Assembly (NCBI GenBank): GCA_035604615.1
Contig: DATNID010000014.1
Span: forward strand, 1 to 64,000
Direction: 5' to 3'
DNA from: DATJLY01 sp035604615
Lineage (GTDB): Bacteria; Pseudomonadota; Alphaproteobacteria; ATCC43930; CGMCC-115725
Length of the DNA stretch: 64,000 nt
The translations under genes were made by a program, and so were the position numbers. Shown here piece after piece: positions 8,411 through 17,649 of the stretch. Position 1 is the stretch's first letter. Every line of letters begins with the position of its first letter. The notes under the pieces are model-generated. The model ran no database searches, was not told where the DNA came from, and saw only the letters and a list, made by a program, of their open reading frames with translations.

Positions 8411-11400
8411 GGGCGATATTCTCCGTGCTCTCGGCCTGGGCCGCCTCGATCGCAAATCTGCGGTCGAGTTCATAGAGCCGGGGCGGCTTGCGGCGCAACA
8501 GCGTGTAAAAGATCGGCACGATGAAGAGGGTCGCGAGCGTCGCCACTACGAGTCCGCCGATGACGGCCCGGCCCAGCGGCGCGTTCTGCTCGCCCGCCTC
8601 GCCGATGCCAAGCGCCATCGGAGTCATACCAAGAATCATGGCAAGTACCGTCATCAGAACCGGCCTCAGGCGCGTTTTTCCCGCTGCCAGCGCGGCGCCA
8701 AGCGGCGACAGGTTCTCGCGGCCGCGGATGTCGTTGGCGAAGCTCACGATCAGGATCGAATTGGATACTGAGATGCCGACCGACATTATCGCGCCCATCA
8801 GCGACTCGACGTTGATAGTGGTATGCGTGAGGGCGAGCATCCACAAAATTCCGATAAGCGCTCCGGGAACCGCCATCATGATGATGAATGGGTCGACCCA
8901 GGACTGGAACAGAATAACGAGCAGCGCATAAACCATCAGCACCGCGAGCACGATGCCAAGCGCGAGGCTTCGGAACGAGGTCTGCATGACCTCGTTCTGT
9001 CCGCGGATATTAATGTGGGTGGTCGAGGGCAGCTTCGCCATGAGCCCGTCGATTGCCGCCTGGATGTCGCCAGCGGTGCCGCCGAGATCACGACCGTCGA
9101 CATTCGCCGCAACATCGACGACGCGCTGCACGGTGTAGTGGTTGAGCGATTCGTAAGTCGCGCGCGGCCGGACCGAGGCAATGTCCGCGAGCCGCGTGAC
9201 CGGCGCGTTCGGCACGTTCGCGAGCGTGGTCGCGAGCGACGCGGCGTTCGGCTGACTCACGGATATGTTCATGAGATCGTCGACGGTGTTGATTTTCGCC
9301 ATCGGGATCTGCACCGCGACGAAGTAATTGACGTTGTTCTGCGGGTTGAGAAAGAAACTCGGCGCCACCACCGAGCTCGAGGACAGCGAGGTGAGGAGGT
9401 TGTTGGCCACGTCGCGCTGATTGACGCCGAGGAGCGCCGCCCGCATCCGATCGACATCGATCTGCAGAGCTGGATAATCGAGCACCTGCACGATGTGTGG
9501 ATCGACCACGCCCGGAATCTTACGCATCGATTGCAGCAACTGCTGTGCGGAGGCGTAACCGCGGTTGAAGTCGGTGTCCGAGATTTGCACGTCGATCGGC
9601 GCCGACAGGCCGAAATTGAGCACCTGCGTCACGATGTCGGCGGTCTGAAAATAGAACTCGGATCCTGGAAACGCGTCGGGCAGCCGGCCGCGGATCTCCC
9701 GCATGTAGTCGTTCGACGGACGGTGCGGCGTCGCGAGTTCGATCAGGATGTCGGCATCCATGCTGCCGACATTGTCCGAAGGAATGAACGCGAGGTTGTA
9801 GGAGAGGGGCACGCCGACGGTATCATTGATTGTGCGAAGCTCGCTCTCGGGGATGATCTCGCGGAGCTTGTCCTCGACCCGGGCGACAAGCTTCTCGGTC
9901 TCCTCGAGGCGCGTGCCGGGCGGAGCTCGGAAATGCAGCTTGAGGATGCCGACATCCGCGGAGGGGAAGAAATCGGTGCCGATGGTTCGGCCGAGAGGCA
10001 GTGTCAACGCAAGCACCAGCGCAAAACACCCGAGCGTGAACAGCCGATGCCGGAGCACCACCTCAAGGACGCGGCCATAGGCCTCGCGGAACCGGTCGAA
10101 TCTGCGATCGATCGCCGCGCCGAGACTGTGCCCGGCGCCATCGGTGCCCGCTCCGTGGCCCGCGTCTGTCAGCAGGAAGCGCGCCAAGGTCGGAACGACG
10201 GTGAAGGAGAGCACGTAGGACGCCAGCATCGCCAACACGACTGTTACGGCGAGCGGTATGAAGAGATAACGCGATGCGCCGTAGAGCAGCACGACCGGAA
10301 AGAACACGATGCAGATCGCCAGCGTCGCCACCGTAAGCGGCTGAATCACCTCGGAGGAGCCGTCGAGAATTGCAACGGTCAACGACTTTCCTAGGGTACG
10401 GTTGCGGTGGATGTTCTCGATCGTGACCGTCGCATTGTCGACCAGGAGCCCGATCGCCAGCGCCAGTCCGCCAAGCGTCATGAGATTGATGGACTGGCCG
10501 GCGAGGAAGAGGCCGCAGATCCCGGCGGAAATTGACAACGGGATCGAAACGGAGACGATCACCGTATTGCGCCACGAACCAAGGAACAAGAGGATCATCA
10601 GCGACACGAGGATCGAGGAAATGACGGCCTCGCGCACGACATTGTCGATGGCTGCGCGGACGAAGACGGATTGATCGAAATCGACGTTGATCTCGAAGCC
10701 CTCGGGCGCGGCGGCCTTGATTTCGGGCAGGATATTCCGGGTCGCTTCAACCACGGTGAGGGTCGAGGCGTCGGAATGCTTGAGGATCGAGAGATATGTG
10801 GCGCGCTCGCCGTTGACGTGGACGATGTTGGTCTGATTGGCGAAGCTGTCGCTCACGTGGGCGACAACGCCGAGAACCACCGGTATTCCGTTGCGTACGC
10901 CCAGCGGCAGCGCGTTGAAGCGGTCCACCGCGCTCGGACTCGAATTGAGCGAGACCGTGTATTCGCGTTCGCCGATACGCGCCGTGCCCGCGGGAATGAT
11001 GATGTTTGAGGCCTGAAGCGCGTTGACGACGTCGCCGGGCGAGAAGCCCTTGGCGGAGAGCAGCGCAGGATCGAGATCGATCACGATGCGGCGTTGCTTG
11101 CCGCCGAAGGGCGCAGGGATGGACAGGCCGGGGAGGGTGAAGAGCTTGATGCGGACGAAATTGAGCGAGTAGTCGAAAAGCTGTTGCTCGGAGAGGCTTT
11201 TGCTCGAGATGGTAAGCTGCATCACCGGTACGTTCGAGGCATCGAACTGGATGACGTTGGGTGGCGTGATACCGGGCGGTGCAATGCGCAGGGCGCTCAT
11301 GTTGACTGCGGTGATCTGCGCGATCGCCGCGCCGATGTCGGTGCCGGGTTGGAAGTAGATCTTGAGGATGCCGATCCCCGGGAGGGATTCCGATTCGATC

Positions 11401-11642
11401 CGCTCGATGCCGTTCACCGTTGTCGAATAGGCGCGCTCGCTTACCAGCACGACGCGGCGTTCCATGTCCTCCGCGGACAGGCCGGAATAGTCCCAATCGA
11501 CCAACACGACCGGTATGTTGATCGCCGGGAATATGTCGACGATCATTCGGCTCAGCGCCAGTCCACCCATCAGGAAGATGAGAAGCGCAGCAATCGCGGA
11601 CGTATAGGGCCGGCGCAACGACAGGCGCACCAATCCAATCAC
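8403..11642 (-). CDS. RND family efflux transporter permease (AcrB/HAE1-like)
   Basis: A 1079-residue inner-membrane proton antiporter subunit with the usual duplicated RND layout: TM1 at about 13-31, porter loops, TM2-6, TM7 (LFTLGCFALVLALTLPL) and TM8-12 near the C-terminus (VPGALIGILWMLALTH, MTPMALGIGEAGEQNAPLG). The TM4 relay segment reads GLALAIGLLVDNATVTIEN with D402 present but Asn at 403, where AcrB has a second Asp. The start is the GTG at 11642, preceded by a clear GGGAG ribosome-binding site; the frame is open far upstream but that is shadow of the divergent pseudogene. The substrate is unknown. It overlaps its adaptor gene by 8 bases. Confidence 0.93.
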   Translation of the reverse strand: MIGLVRLSLRRPYTSAIAALLIFLMGGLALSRMIVDIFPAINIPVVLVDWDYSGLSAEDMERRVVLVSERAYSTTVNGIERIESESLPGIGILKIYFQPGTDIGAAIAQITAVNMSALRIAPPGITPPNVIQFDASNVPVMQLTISSKSLSEQQLFDYSLNFVRIKLFTLPGLSIPAPFGGKQRRIVIDLDPALLSAKGFSPGDVVNALQASNIIIPAGTARIGEREYTVSLNSSPSAVDRFNALPLGVRNGIPVVLGVVAHVSDSFANQTNIVHVNGERATYLSILKHSDASTLTVVEATRNILPEIKAAAPEGFEINVDFDQSVFVRAAIDNVVREAVISSILVSLMILLFLGSWRNTVIVSVSIPLSISAGICGLFLAGQSINLMTLGGLALAIGLLVDNATVTIENIHRNRTLGKSLTVAILDGSSEVIQPLTVATLAICIVFFPVVLLYGASRYLFIPLAVTVVLAMLASYVLSFTVVPTLARFLLTDAGHGAGTDGAGHSLGAAIDRRFDRFREAYGRVLEVVLRHRLFTLGCFALVLALTLPLGRTIGTDFFPSADVGILKLHFRAPPGTRLEETEKLVARVEDKLREIIPESELRTINDTVGVPLSYNLAFIPSDNVGSMDADILIELATPHRPSNDYMREIRGRLPDAFPGSEFYFQTADIVTQVLNFGLSAPIDVQISDTDFNRGYASAQQLLQSMRKIPGVVDPHIVQVLDYPALQIDVDRMRAALLGVNQRDVANNLLTSLSSSSVVAPSFFLNPQNNVNYFVAVQIPMAKINTVDDLMNISVSQPNAASLATTLANVPNAPVTRLADIASVRPRATYESLNHYTVQRVVDVAANVDGRDLGGTAGDIQAAIDGLMAKLPSTTHINIRGQNEVMQTSFRSLALGIVLAVLMVYALLVILFQSWVDPFIIMMAVPGALIGILWMLALTHTTINVESLMGAIMSVGISVSNSILIVSFANDIRGRENLSPLGAALAAGKTRLRPVLMTVLAMILGMTPMALGIGEAGEQNAPLGRAVIGGLVVATLATLFIVPIFYTLLRRKPPRLYELDRRFAIEAAQAESTENIAHG

Positions 11643-11906
11643 GACGATCTCCCGTCCCGGCCGGCCTGTTTCCCGCCATCGCCCCGCGCCGTCTGGTTGA
11701 TTCTTTTGGGCCGGCCCCCTTTTGTGCCATTTGCCGTGGCGTCTGCCAAGTCGCTTGCTTGTCTCGTCCGATCCGGCCCGGTGCGAACAGGTTCCGCCGC
11801 AGTCGGCATCACGTGCGATTGTCTCGCGCCGCGACCGCGGATACGCTCCGTTGGGGAGGATTGAACATGTCCCAATTCGTCGCTGCCGCGCAGGGACCGA
11901 TACGCG
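11643..11906. other. Gene-free divergent region between RND permease and MFS pseudogene
   Basis: 264 bases with no convincing small gene, RNA or clear promoter. The RND ribosome-binding site (GGGAG on the minus strand) lies at its left end. No regulator gene such as tetR or marR is present beside this pump. Confidence 0.5.
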
Positions 11907-13289
11907 ATTTCGGTCACGGTCGATTCCATCGCCGTTGCCGAGGTGCAGCGCGATCTCTGCGGCGCGTCTCGAACGGTTGCCGATCGCCCTGACGCACATA
12001 TCGGCGCGGGTCATCGTCGGCCTCGCCACCTTCTTCGATGGGTTCGACGCGCTGTCGATCGCGTTCGTGATGCCCGTAATGGTGGCTTCGTGGCAGCTTA
12101 CGCCGGCACAAGCTGGCACGCTCATCTCGGGCGCCTATTTCGGCCAGATGCTGGGCGCCTTGTTCTTCCCATCGGTTGCAGAACGGTTCGGACAGCTCAC
12201 GTCGACGGCCTAGTCCGCCGCTCTCTTCGGTCTTGCGAGCCTGTTGTGTATTTTCAGCTGGAGCATGTCGTCGCTGCTTGCCGCGCGCTTCGTCCAGGGC
12301 TGCGGGCTCGGGGGCGAGGTGCCGGTCGCGGCGACCTATATCAACGAGATCGCCCGTGCGCCGAGCCGCGGCCGCTTCTTTCTCCTGTACGAAACGGCGT
12401 TTGCGGTCGGTTATCTTGGGGCAGCGTCGGTCGGGATGTGGCTGGTTCCCACTCTTGGCTGGCAGGCGATTTTCGTCATCGGCGCCCTGCCGGCGCTCGT
12501 TGCCCCGGTAATGCGTCGGGTGTTGCCGCAATCGCCACGCTGGCTCGTGACCAAAGGACGCGTCGCCGGGGCCGACGCCGTGGTGCGGCAGATGGAGCGG
12601 GAAGCCGAAGCGAAGCTCGGCAAGCGGCTACCCGCACGGCTACGAGCCGCCTTCCCCAGCTCGATGCCCGCCGCACCAGGTTGCGCGAATTGTTCGATGC
12701 AACCTATCGCATGCGCACCATGGTGGTGTGGACATTGTGGTTCTGCCAATTCTTCACGACGCAGGCGCTCAACAGTTGGTTGCCGACGATCTACCGCACC
12801 CAGCTCCACCTCACGGTGCAGCAATCGTTGCAATACTCGTTCGTCAATTACGGTCTTGGGATTATCTCCGCCATCACCGTCGCCATGCTGCTGGATCGTG
12901 CCGGTCGCCGCCTCTGGTTCGCCAGCGCGACGCCGCTCGGCAGCTTGCCGCTCCTGATCCTCGCCTATATCGGCGTTTCCAGCACGTTGTTGGTCGTCGG
13001 CCTGGCGACGGCGAGCGTGTTCTGTCACAACACGTGCTCCGTCAGCCTCTATGTCTACACGCCGGAGCTCTACCCGACGCGCATACGCGCCATCGCTTGC
13101 GGCGCAGAGGCGACGATGCGTAACATCGGCGCGTCACTCAGTCCCATTCTCGTCGGTACCGTGCTTGGCAGCATCGGAATCTCCAGCGTGTTCCTCATGC
13201 TCGGCCCGGTGCCGCTGGTGGCGGCCACGGTCGTCGCGCTGTTCGGCATCGAGACCAAGGGCCGCGTACTCGAGGAAATTTCATCGTGA
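11907..13289 (+). pseudogene. Decayed MFS transporter (sugar/aromatic-acid:H+ symporter type)
   Basis: Homology to one 12-TM permease is spread over two frames. N-terminal part: ARLERLPIALTHISARVIVG, then ATFFDGFDALSIAFVMPV. It is stopped by TAG at 12211 (context FGQLTSTA-stop-SAALFGLASLL, probably a former Trp TGG). The same frame continues through RFVQGCGLGGEVPVAATY and GWQAIFVIGALPALVAP. Near 12640-12660 the homology jumps to the next frame (LRELFDATYRMRTMVVW ... LLDRAGRRLWFA ... YTPELYPTRIRAIACGAEA) and runs to the TGA at 13289. A further shift near 11950 and a lost start (ATT at 11907) are likely. At least two lesions make it non-functional unless recoded. Confidence 0.85.
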
Positions 13290-14086
13290 CGCGAGTCCTG
13301 GCGGTTGTGACGGCTTTGATCCTCGTCGCGTCGGCCGCAAGGGCGGAGAAGGGGCTCGTCACCCTTGTCGATGGCACTTACCGCACGGTCTCGCCGCCGG
13401 GCTGGGACGGCAAGGCCCCGTTACCGCTGGTGCTTTATGTGCACGGCTACGGGCAGAGCAACGGCGAGATCGTCGGCGATGCCGATCTTTTCGCCGCGGT
13501 GGCAAGCCTGGGCGCGCTCCTGGTCGTGCCCGATGGGCTCGGCCATGGCTGGGCCCATGTCGGCGCGCCGCGACACCAGCGCGACGATCTCGCGTTTCTT
13601 CACGGCGTCGTTGACGATGCCAAGCGGCGCTGGCCGGTCGATGCGGCGAAGGTTTTTGCCACTGGTTTCTCGATCGGCGGCTCGATGGTGTGGGACCTCG
13701 CTTGTCACGCCGCCCAAGGTTTCGCCGCATTCCTTCCCGTCTCCGGCGCGTTCTGGCTCCCCTACCCGGAGCGGTGCGAAAGCGGTCCGGTCGATCTCCG
13801 CCACGTCCACGGCCTCACCGATACGACCGTGCCGTTTGAAGGACGCACCATCTTCGGCCAGTTCACCCAAGGCAACGTCGGAAAGGGCTGGGACATATTA
13901 CGCGCGACCGATGCTTGCGGCCCGACGCCCGACAGCACAGTCACCGAAGCCGACCTCACGTGCCAGCAATGGTCGTCCTGCGGTTCGGGCCATCGGCTCG
14001 AACTGTGTCTCCACGGCGACGGTCACGACATGGAACCGCGCTATCTCCACGGCGGCCTCGTCTGGGCGATGCTGGGCGGGCGTTAG
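13286..14086 (+). CDS. Secreted alpha/beta hydrolase, polyhydroxybutyrate depolymerase/LpqC-type esterase
   Basis: A 266-residue protein with a signal peptide (1-20, cleavage after ARA) and an alpha/beta-hydrolase fold: oxyanion segment YVHGYGQSNG (51-60), nucleophile elbow GFSIGGS with Ser129, Asp in HVHGLTDTTVP and His in GDGHDMEP. This fits the esterase/PHB-depolymerase (LpqC) family that acts on short polyesters or feruloyl-type esters in the periplasm. It starts with GTG at 13286, overlapping the TGA of the MFS pseudogene (GTGA), so the two were once an operon. Its stop overlaps the stop of the convergent MipA gene by two to three bases. A link to phaC at 56451 is not supported by position. 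Confidence 0.85.
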   Translation: MTRVLAVVTALILVASAARAEKGLVTLVDGTYRTVSPPGWDGKAPLPLVLYVHGYGQSNGEIVGDADLFAAVASLGALLVVPDGLGHGWAHVGAPRHQRDDLAFLHGVVDDAKRRWPVDAAKVFATGFSIGGSMVWDLACHAAQGFAAFLPVSGAFWLPYPERCESGPVDLRHVHGLTDTTVPFEGRTIFGQFTQGNVGKGWDILRATDACGPTPDSTVTEADLTCQQWSSCGSGHRLELCLHGDGHDMEPRYLHGGLVWAMLGGR

Positions 14087-14940
14087 AACTCGTATCCCGT
14101 CACCACTGACACGCCGAGCTCGTTCCGGTTCTGCACGATCGGGCTGTTGCCGGCGGAAGCCATGAGCCGTTCCCAGGCGATGTCGCCATCGACGAACCAA
14201 TGCTCGGTGATGTGGTAGATCGCCGTCGCGCCGACCGCGGCTGATTTCACGCCGCCTTCGGCCCGATAGAACGGCAGATGCGCGCTCGAGCCTAAGGCCT
14301 GCGTCGTGTTCACGCCGAAATAGGCCTGCATGTAGCGCTGGTTCGCGAAAGTGAGGCTGGGCCCCACGAACACCACGAGGTCCGCGCTGCCGTAGACCGG
14401 CACATAGGCGCCGAGATCGCCGATCACCCCGTCATGTCCGCCAAGCGCGCGGCGCAGATTGGCGGCGATGACCACCGGCAGAAGCGCAACCTCGGCGAAA
14501 AGCCGCGGCTCCGGCGCGGCCCCGACATTGCCAAGACCATTGAGCCGGCCGCTCAGATGCGCGTTGCGGCCGACATCATATCCGACCGCGACCCCGGCGC
14601 GAAAAGTCTCGCCGCGTATGAGATTAACGCCGAGCCCGTCGCCGACCGACAGGAACGCGATGTCGCGATAGCGGATGTCGAGAACGGGCGCGGGCTGCAG
14701 ACGGTACTTGTCGGCGCCCTCGTAGAGCGGCAGCACCACGCCGCCGCCGCCGAACGATATGCGCCAGTCGGGAATGGGGCCGCCCAGCGGCGCCAGCACG
14801 ATGCCGGCCGCGTTCTGCCAGGTCGGGAAGGGCGAGGGCGTCTGTGCCGACGCGGCCGAGGCGAAAAGGTTGGCGGCGAGGGCGAGGCAGGCGACGCCGC
14901 GCGCGACGGAAGCCGGGATCGTAGGGAGAAGGCGCCGCAC
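14083..14940 (-). CDS. MipA/OmpV family outer-membrane protein
   Basis: A 285-residue beta-barrel protein: signal peptide (VACLALAANLFASAASAQT), then strands typical of MipA/OmpV such as WRISFGGGGVVLPLYEGADKY, RPAPVLDIRYRD-like segment, GVAVGYDVGRNAHLSG, and a C-terminal strand ending in Phe (GVSVVTGYEF), as recognised by the Bam complex. Members scaffold peptidoglycan enzymes or act as porin-like proteins. No ATG lies at the leader; the GTG at 14940 gives a well-formed signal peptide and has a GGGA-type site upstream. The frame further upstream is shadow of the amine oxidase gene. Confidence 0.85.
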   Translation of the reverse strand: MRRLLPTIPASVARGVACLALAANLFASAASAQTPSPFPTWQNAAGIVLAPLGGPIPDWRISFGGGGVVLPLYEGADKYRLQPAPVLDIRYRDIAFLSVGDGLGVNLIRGETFRAGVAVGYDVGRNAHLSGRLNGLGNVGAAPEPRLFAEVALLPVVIAANLRRALGGHDGVIGDLGAYVPVYGSADLVVFVGPSLTFANQRYMQAYFGVNTTQALGSSAHLPFYRAEGGVKSAAVGATAIYHITEHWFVDGDIAWERLMASAGNSPIVQNRNELGVSVVTGYEF

Positions 14941-14959
14941 CGGCCTATTCCCGCATGAA

Positions 14960-16246
14960 TCAGCGGCCGAGCAACGCGCTGGTTTGCGCGCGCGCGGAGA
15001 GCGCGGCGATGGCGCGGTCGGCGGCGGCGGCGGCGGTGATGTACGCGGCTTGGGCGGTTCCGAAAAATCCGACGGAGCAGGCCTCGCCGGCGAAAAAGAG
15101 GCGCTCGTCGACCGGTTCGGCGAGGACGAGCCGGTCGTCGGCGTGGCCCGGGAGGGCGCAGGAATAGGACCCGGTGGCGCACGGGTCGAGCACCCAGGCG
15201 GACTGCGCAAGGGGCTGCAATCGCTGGCGAATCGCGCCGCCGAGGAGCCCGGCCAGCTCGTCGCTGGCGAAGGCGGCCATGGCGCCCGGGCCGTCCCGCT
15301 CCAGCGCGGTTGCCAATTCGCCGCCGAAATACGCGCCGATCATGGGCCAGCCATGGGGCCGCACCTGATAGCCACCGGTCTGTACGCAATTCGTTTTTCC
15401 GACCAGGTGGCGGTCGGCGGGAAGTTCGTCGACCGGCCCGCGCAGGCCCAGGAACAGCTTGTCGGCGACCCCCAAAGGCAGGCCGGCGGCGGCCGCGACC
15501 TTGTCGGGAAGCGCCGGCACGAAGCGGATCGCCTCGCGCGCCAGGAGGTTGGTCGGGATGGTGACGATGACCGCGCGCGCCGACAGGTCGCCGCGGTCGG
15601 TGGCGACCACGATCCTGCGGCCGCGATGGTCGATGCGCCGCACCGTCGTGCCGAGCCGCAATGGCAGGCACGATCCGTGGGCGGCGATCAAGGCGCCGTA
15701 GCCGCGCGGCAGGCGCCAATTATTCATGCTGTTGTCGTAGCGCGCGTGGTCCTTGACCGAGACGCGCTCGAGCTCGGTGCCGTTGGCCCAGGTGCTGATG
15801 GCGCCGATCAGCCCGTTCCAGCGGTTGCCGGGCTCGAGGAGATCGCTCTCCGGCAGGTCGGCCGCGCCTTCGGCCGCGCGCTCGCAGCGCTCGTCGAAGG
15901 CCTGGCGCGCGGCGAGCCAGTCGCGCTGCGCCGCCTCGCCCAGATGCCAGCTCACCCGCGCGCCCCAGTTGGGCAGCGTGCGGTCGATCGCGAAGCCGTG
16001 TTCGCCGGCGACCTCGACCCAGGGATTGCGCTCGGCCGAATGCAGCCACTCGCAGCCGACATCGACGTCGTGCCCGAGCGATGTCGAGACGGTGAGCGCC
16101 CGCCCGCCGATGCGTTCGCGCGCCTCGATCACCACGATGTCGAGGCCCGCCGCCATGAGCCTGCGCCCGGCCGCAACCCCCGCCGCGCCGGCGCCGACCA
16201 CGACCACGTCGCAGGCGGAGGACGAGGGGAGATCGGTATCGTTCAT
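14960..16246 (-). CDS. FAD-dependent flavin amine oxidase family protein
   Basis: A 428-residue flavoprotein. The dinucleotide-binding motif VVVVGAGAAGVAAGRRL (14-30) and IEARERIGGRALTV (40-53) identify the FAD site; the C-terminal FAD segment is RLFFAGEACSVGFFGTAQAAYITA. The general fold is that of monoamine/polyamine oxidases and phytoene desaturase relatives. There is no signal peptide, so it is likely cytosolic. The substrate cannot be read from sequence. It lies 19 bases upstream of the mipA-type gene on the same strand. Confidence 0.9.
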   Translation of the reverse strand: MNDTDLPSSSACDVVVVGAGAAGVAAGRRLMAAGLDIVVIEARERIGGRALTVSTSLGHDVDVGCEWLHSAERNPWVEVAGEHGFAIDRTLPNWGARVSWHLGEAAQRDWLAARQAFDERCERAAEGAADLPESDLLEPGNRWNGLIGAISTWANGTELERVSVKDHARYDNSMNNWRLPRGYGALIAAHGSCLPLRLGTTVRRIDHRGRRIVVATDRGDLSARAVIVTIPTNLLAREAIRFVPALPDKVAAAAGLPLGVADKLFLGLRGPVDELPADRHLVGKTNCVQTGGYQVRPHGWPMIGAYFGGELATALERDGPGAMAAFASDELAGLLGGAIRQRLQPLAQSAWVLDPCATGSYSCALPGHADDRLVLAEPVDERLFFAGEACSVGFFGTAQAAYITAAAAADRAIAALSARAQTSALLGR

Positions 16247-16321
16247 CGCGCGATCTTATCGCCGGATGAGTGCGGCGGCGAGGGGAGAGGCGCGCAAACC
16301 GCAGGCGCTACGCCGGCCGTA

Positions 16322-16711
16322 TCAGACGCGGACCTTGAAGCCGATATCGATGTCGCAGGCCGCGTGGCCGCCGCGCACGCCCCAATTCTCGGGCGGCACC
16401 TCGAGCAGGATTATTTTCACGTCCTCCGCCGGGACGCCGAAGGGCTCGAGATTGCGCACGATCGCCGTGTAGAGTTTGCGTTTAGCCTCGAGCGAGCGGC
16501 CGTTGAACAAGGTGATTTCGATGCGGGTGAATTTCTCGCCGCGGCCCGGCGGAATGATGAAATCATCGGGCGCGTGGGCGACGAGGCGCAGCAGCTTGTC
16601 GTCGAGCGGGATCTTGATCGCCTCGACCATGGCGGCGTGGATCGCGTCCAGGAATCGCGCCTTGCCGGAACCCAGCCAGGTTCCTCTGACTTCCACCAGC
16701 ACGTCCGGCAT
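16322..16711 (-). CDS. Tautomerase family protein (double-length 4-OT/MIF-like)
   Basis: A 129-residue protein beginning MP, so Met removal would expose the catalytic Pro-1 of the tautomerase superfamily. Two tandem beta-alpha-beta units are visible: VLVEVRGTWLGSGKARFLDA (4-23) and FTRIEITLFNGRSLEAKRKL (61-80), each starting with a strand followed by a helix. The length is that of fused 4-oxalocrotonate tautomerase-type proteins, about twice the single-domain monomer. Reaction unknown; possibly isomerisation of an unsaturated keto acid. Confidence 0.8.
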   Translation of the reverse strand: MPDVLVEVRGTWLGSGKARFLDAIHAAMVEAIKIPLDDKLLRLVAHAPDDFIIPPGRGEKFTRIEITLFNGRSLEAKRKLYTAIVRNLEPFGVPAEDVKIILLEVPPENWGVRGGHAACDIDIGFKVRV

Positions 16712-16938
16712 GTCGACCTCCTGATCCGCTGCGCCATCCGACCGACGGCCGCATATACACCGGCAGACGGCGATCCGCTACGAGGTCGCACCATTTTGCG
16801 TCGGGAACTTCTGCATGGCGGTATCAGTTACCTCGACATGATCGAAATCAGGACGCTACCATTGACTTGTTCGGTTGGCCGGTTTGGTCGATCATCAAGT
16901 TAATGCCCGCCAGGGCGCTTAGATAAGGGACGCCGCCG

Positions 16939-17481
16939 ATGCATCGCCTTCACTTCGCCGCCGCCGCGGTCGCGTCGGTCGTCGTCGCTCTTGCCCCCCT
17001 GCGTCCCGCCTCCGCCGCCGACGCGCAGGTGGAGCGCGGCAAGTATCTCGTGACGGTCGGCGGCTGCACCGATTGCCACACGCCGGGCAGCTTTCTCGGC
17101 AATCCCGATATGACGCGCTTCCTCGGCGGCTCCGATGTCGGCTTCGCCCTGCCCGGGCTCGGCGTCTTCGTCGGCCGCAACCTGACGCCCGACAAGGAGA
17201 CCGGCCTCGGCAACTGGACGCGGGCGCAGATCGTCACCGCCTTCACCACCGGCAAGCGGCCCGACGGGCGCCAGCTTGCGCCGATCATGCCGTGGATGGC
17301 CTACGCCCACCTGAAGAAGACGGACGCCAACGCGATCGCCGCCTTCCTGCAAAGCCTGCCGCCGGTGAAGCACGCGGTGGCAGGACCCTTCGGTCCCAAG
17401 GAGAAGGTCACGGTCTTCGTCATGGATGTGCTGCCGGCGGACGTCTACAACAGCCTGCCGCCGCCGCCCGCGGGGAAATAG
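16939..17481 (+). CDS. Periplasmic c-type cytochrome
   Basis: A 180-residue exported protein with a signal peptide (1-27, cleavage near ASA) and one haem c site C43-TD-C46-H47 (GGCTDCHTPG). NLTPDKETGLGNWT and RPDGRQLAPIMPWMAYAHL are typical of the diheme/monoheme cytochromes c that pair with alcohol or sorbitol dehydrogenases; a Met in the PIMPWM segment is the probable sixth ligand. Only one CxxCH is seen. No partner dehydrogenase is adjacent; the nearest quinoprotein gene is at 54777. Confidence 0.9.
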   Translation: MHRLHFAAAAVASVVVALAPLRPASAADAQVERGKYLVTVGGCTDCHTPGSFLGNPDMTRFLGGSDVGFALPGLGVFVGRNLTPDKETGLGNWTRAQIVTAFTTGKRPDGRQLAPIMPWMAYAHLKKTDANAIAAFLQSLPPVKHAVAGPFGPKEKVTVFVMDVLPADVYNSLPPPPAGK

Positions 17482-17649
17482 CGCCGCGCATCACGCGGCC
17501 GCGATCGCGGCGGCGATCATGGACGTTTGCCGGAACGTCGCCATATCTGCCTCATATCGACGGCGGACGGCCGAGCCGCGATCGCGAGCCATGCTCTTGG
17601 CCGCGCGCGACACATTTCCGCTGCGATGACCGCCGCGCCGAGGTAGCGA

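Noticed and set aside
8403..12125. A single open frame of 1240 codons for the RND permease, with 161 residues before the GTG at 11642.
   Set aside because: The upstream residues have no membrane segment or family match and run through the divergent MFS pseudogene; the GTG has a good ribosome-binding site and gives the normal RND length.
14759..16903. Long open frame of 714 codons on the plus strand opposite the amine oxidase gene.
   Set aside because: It is an antisense shadow typical of high-GC codon bias; the minus strand has the recognisable FAD enzyme and tautomerase.
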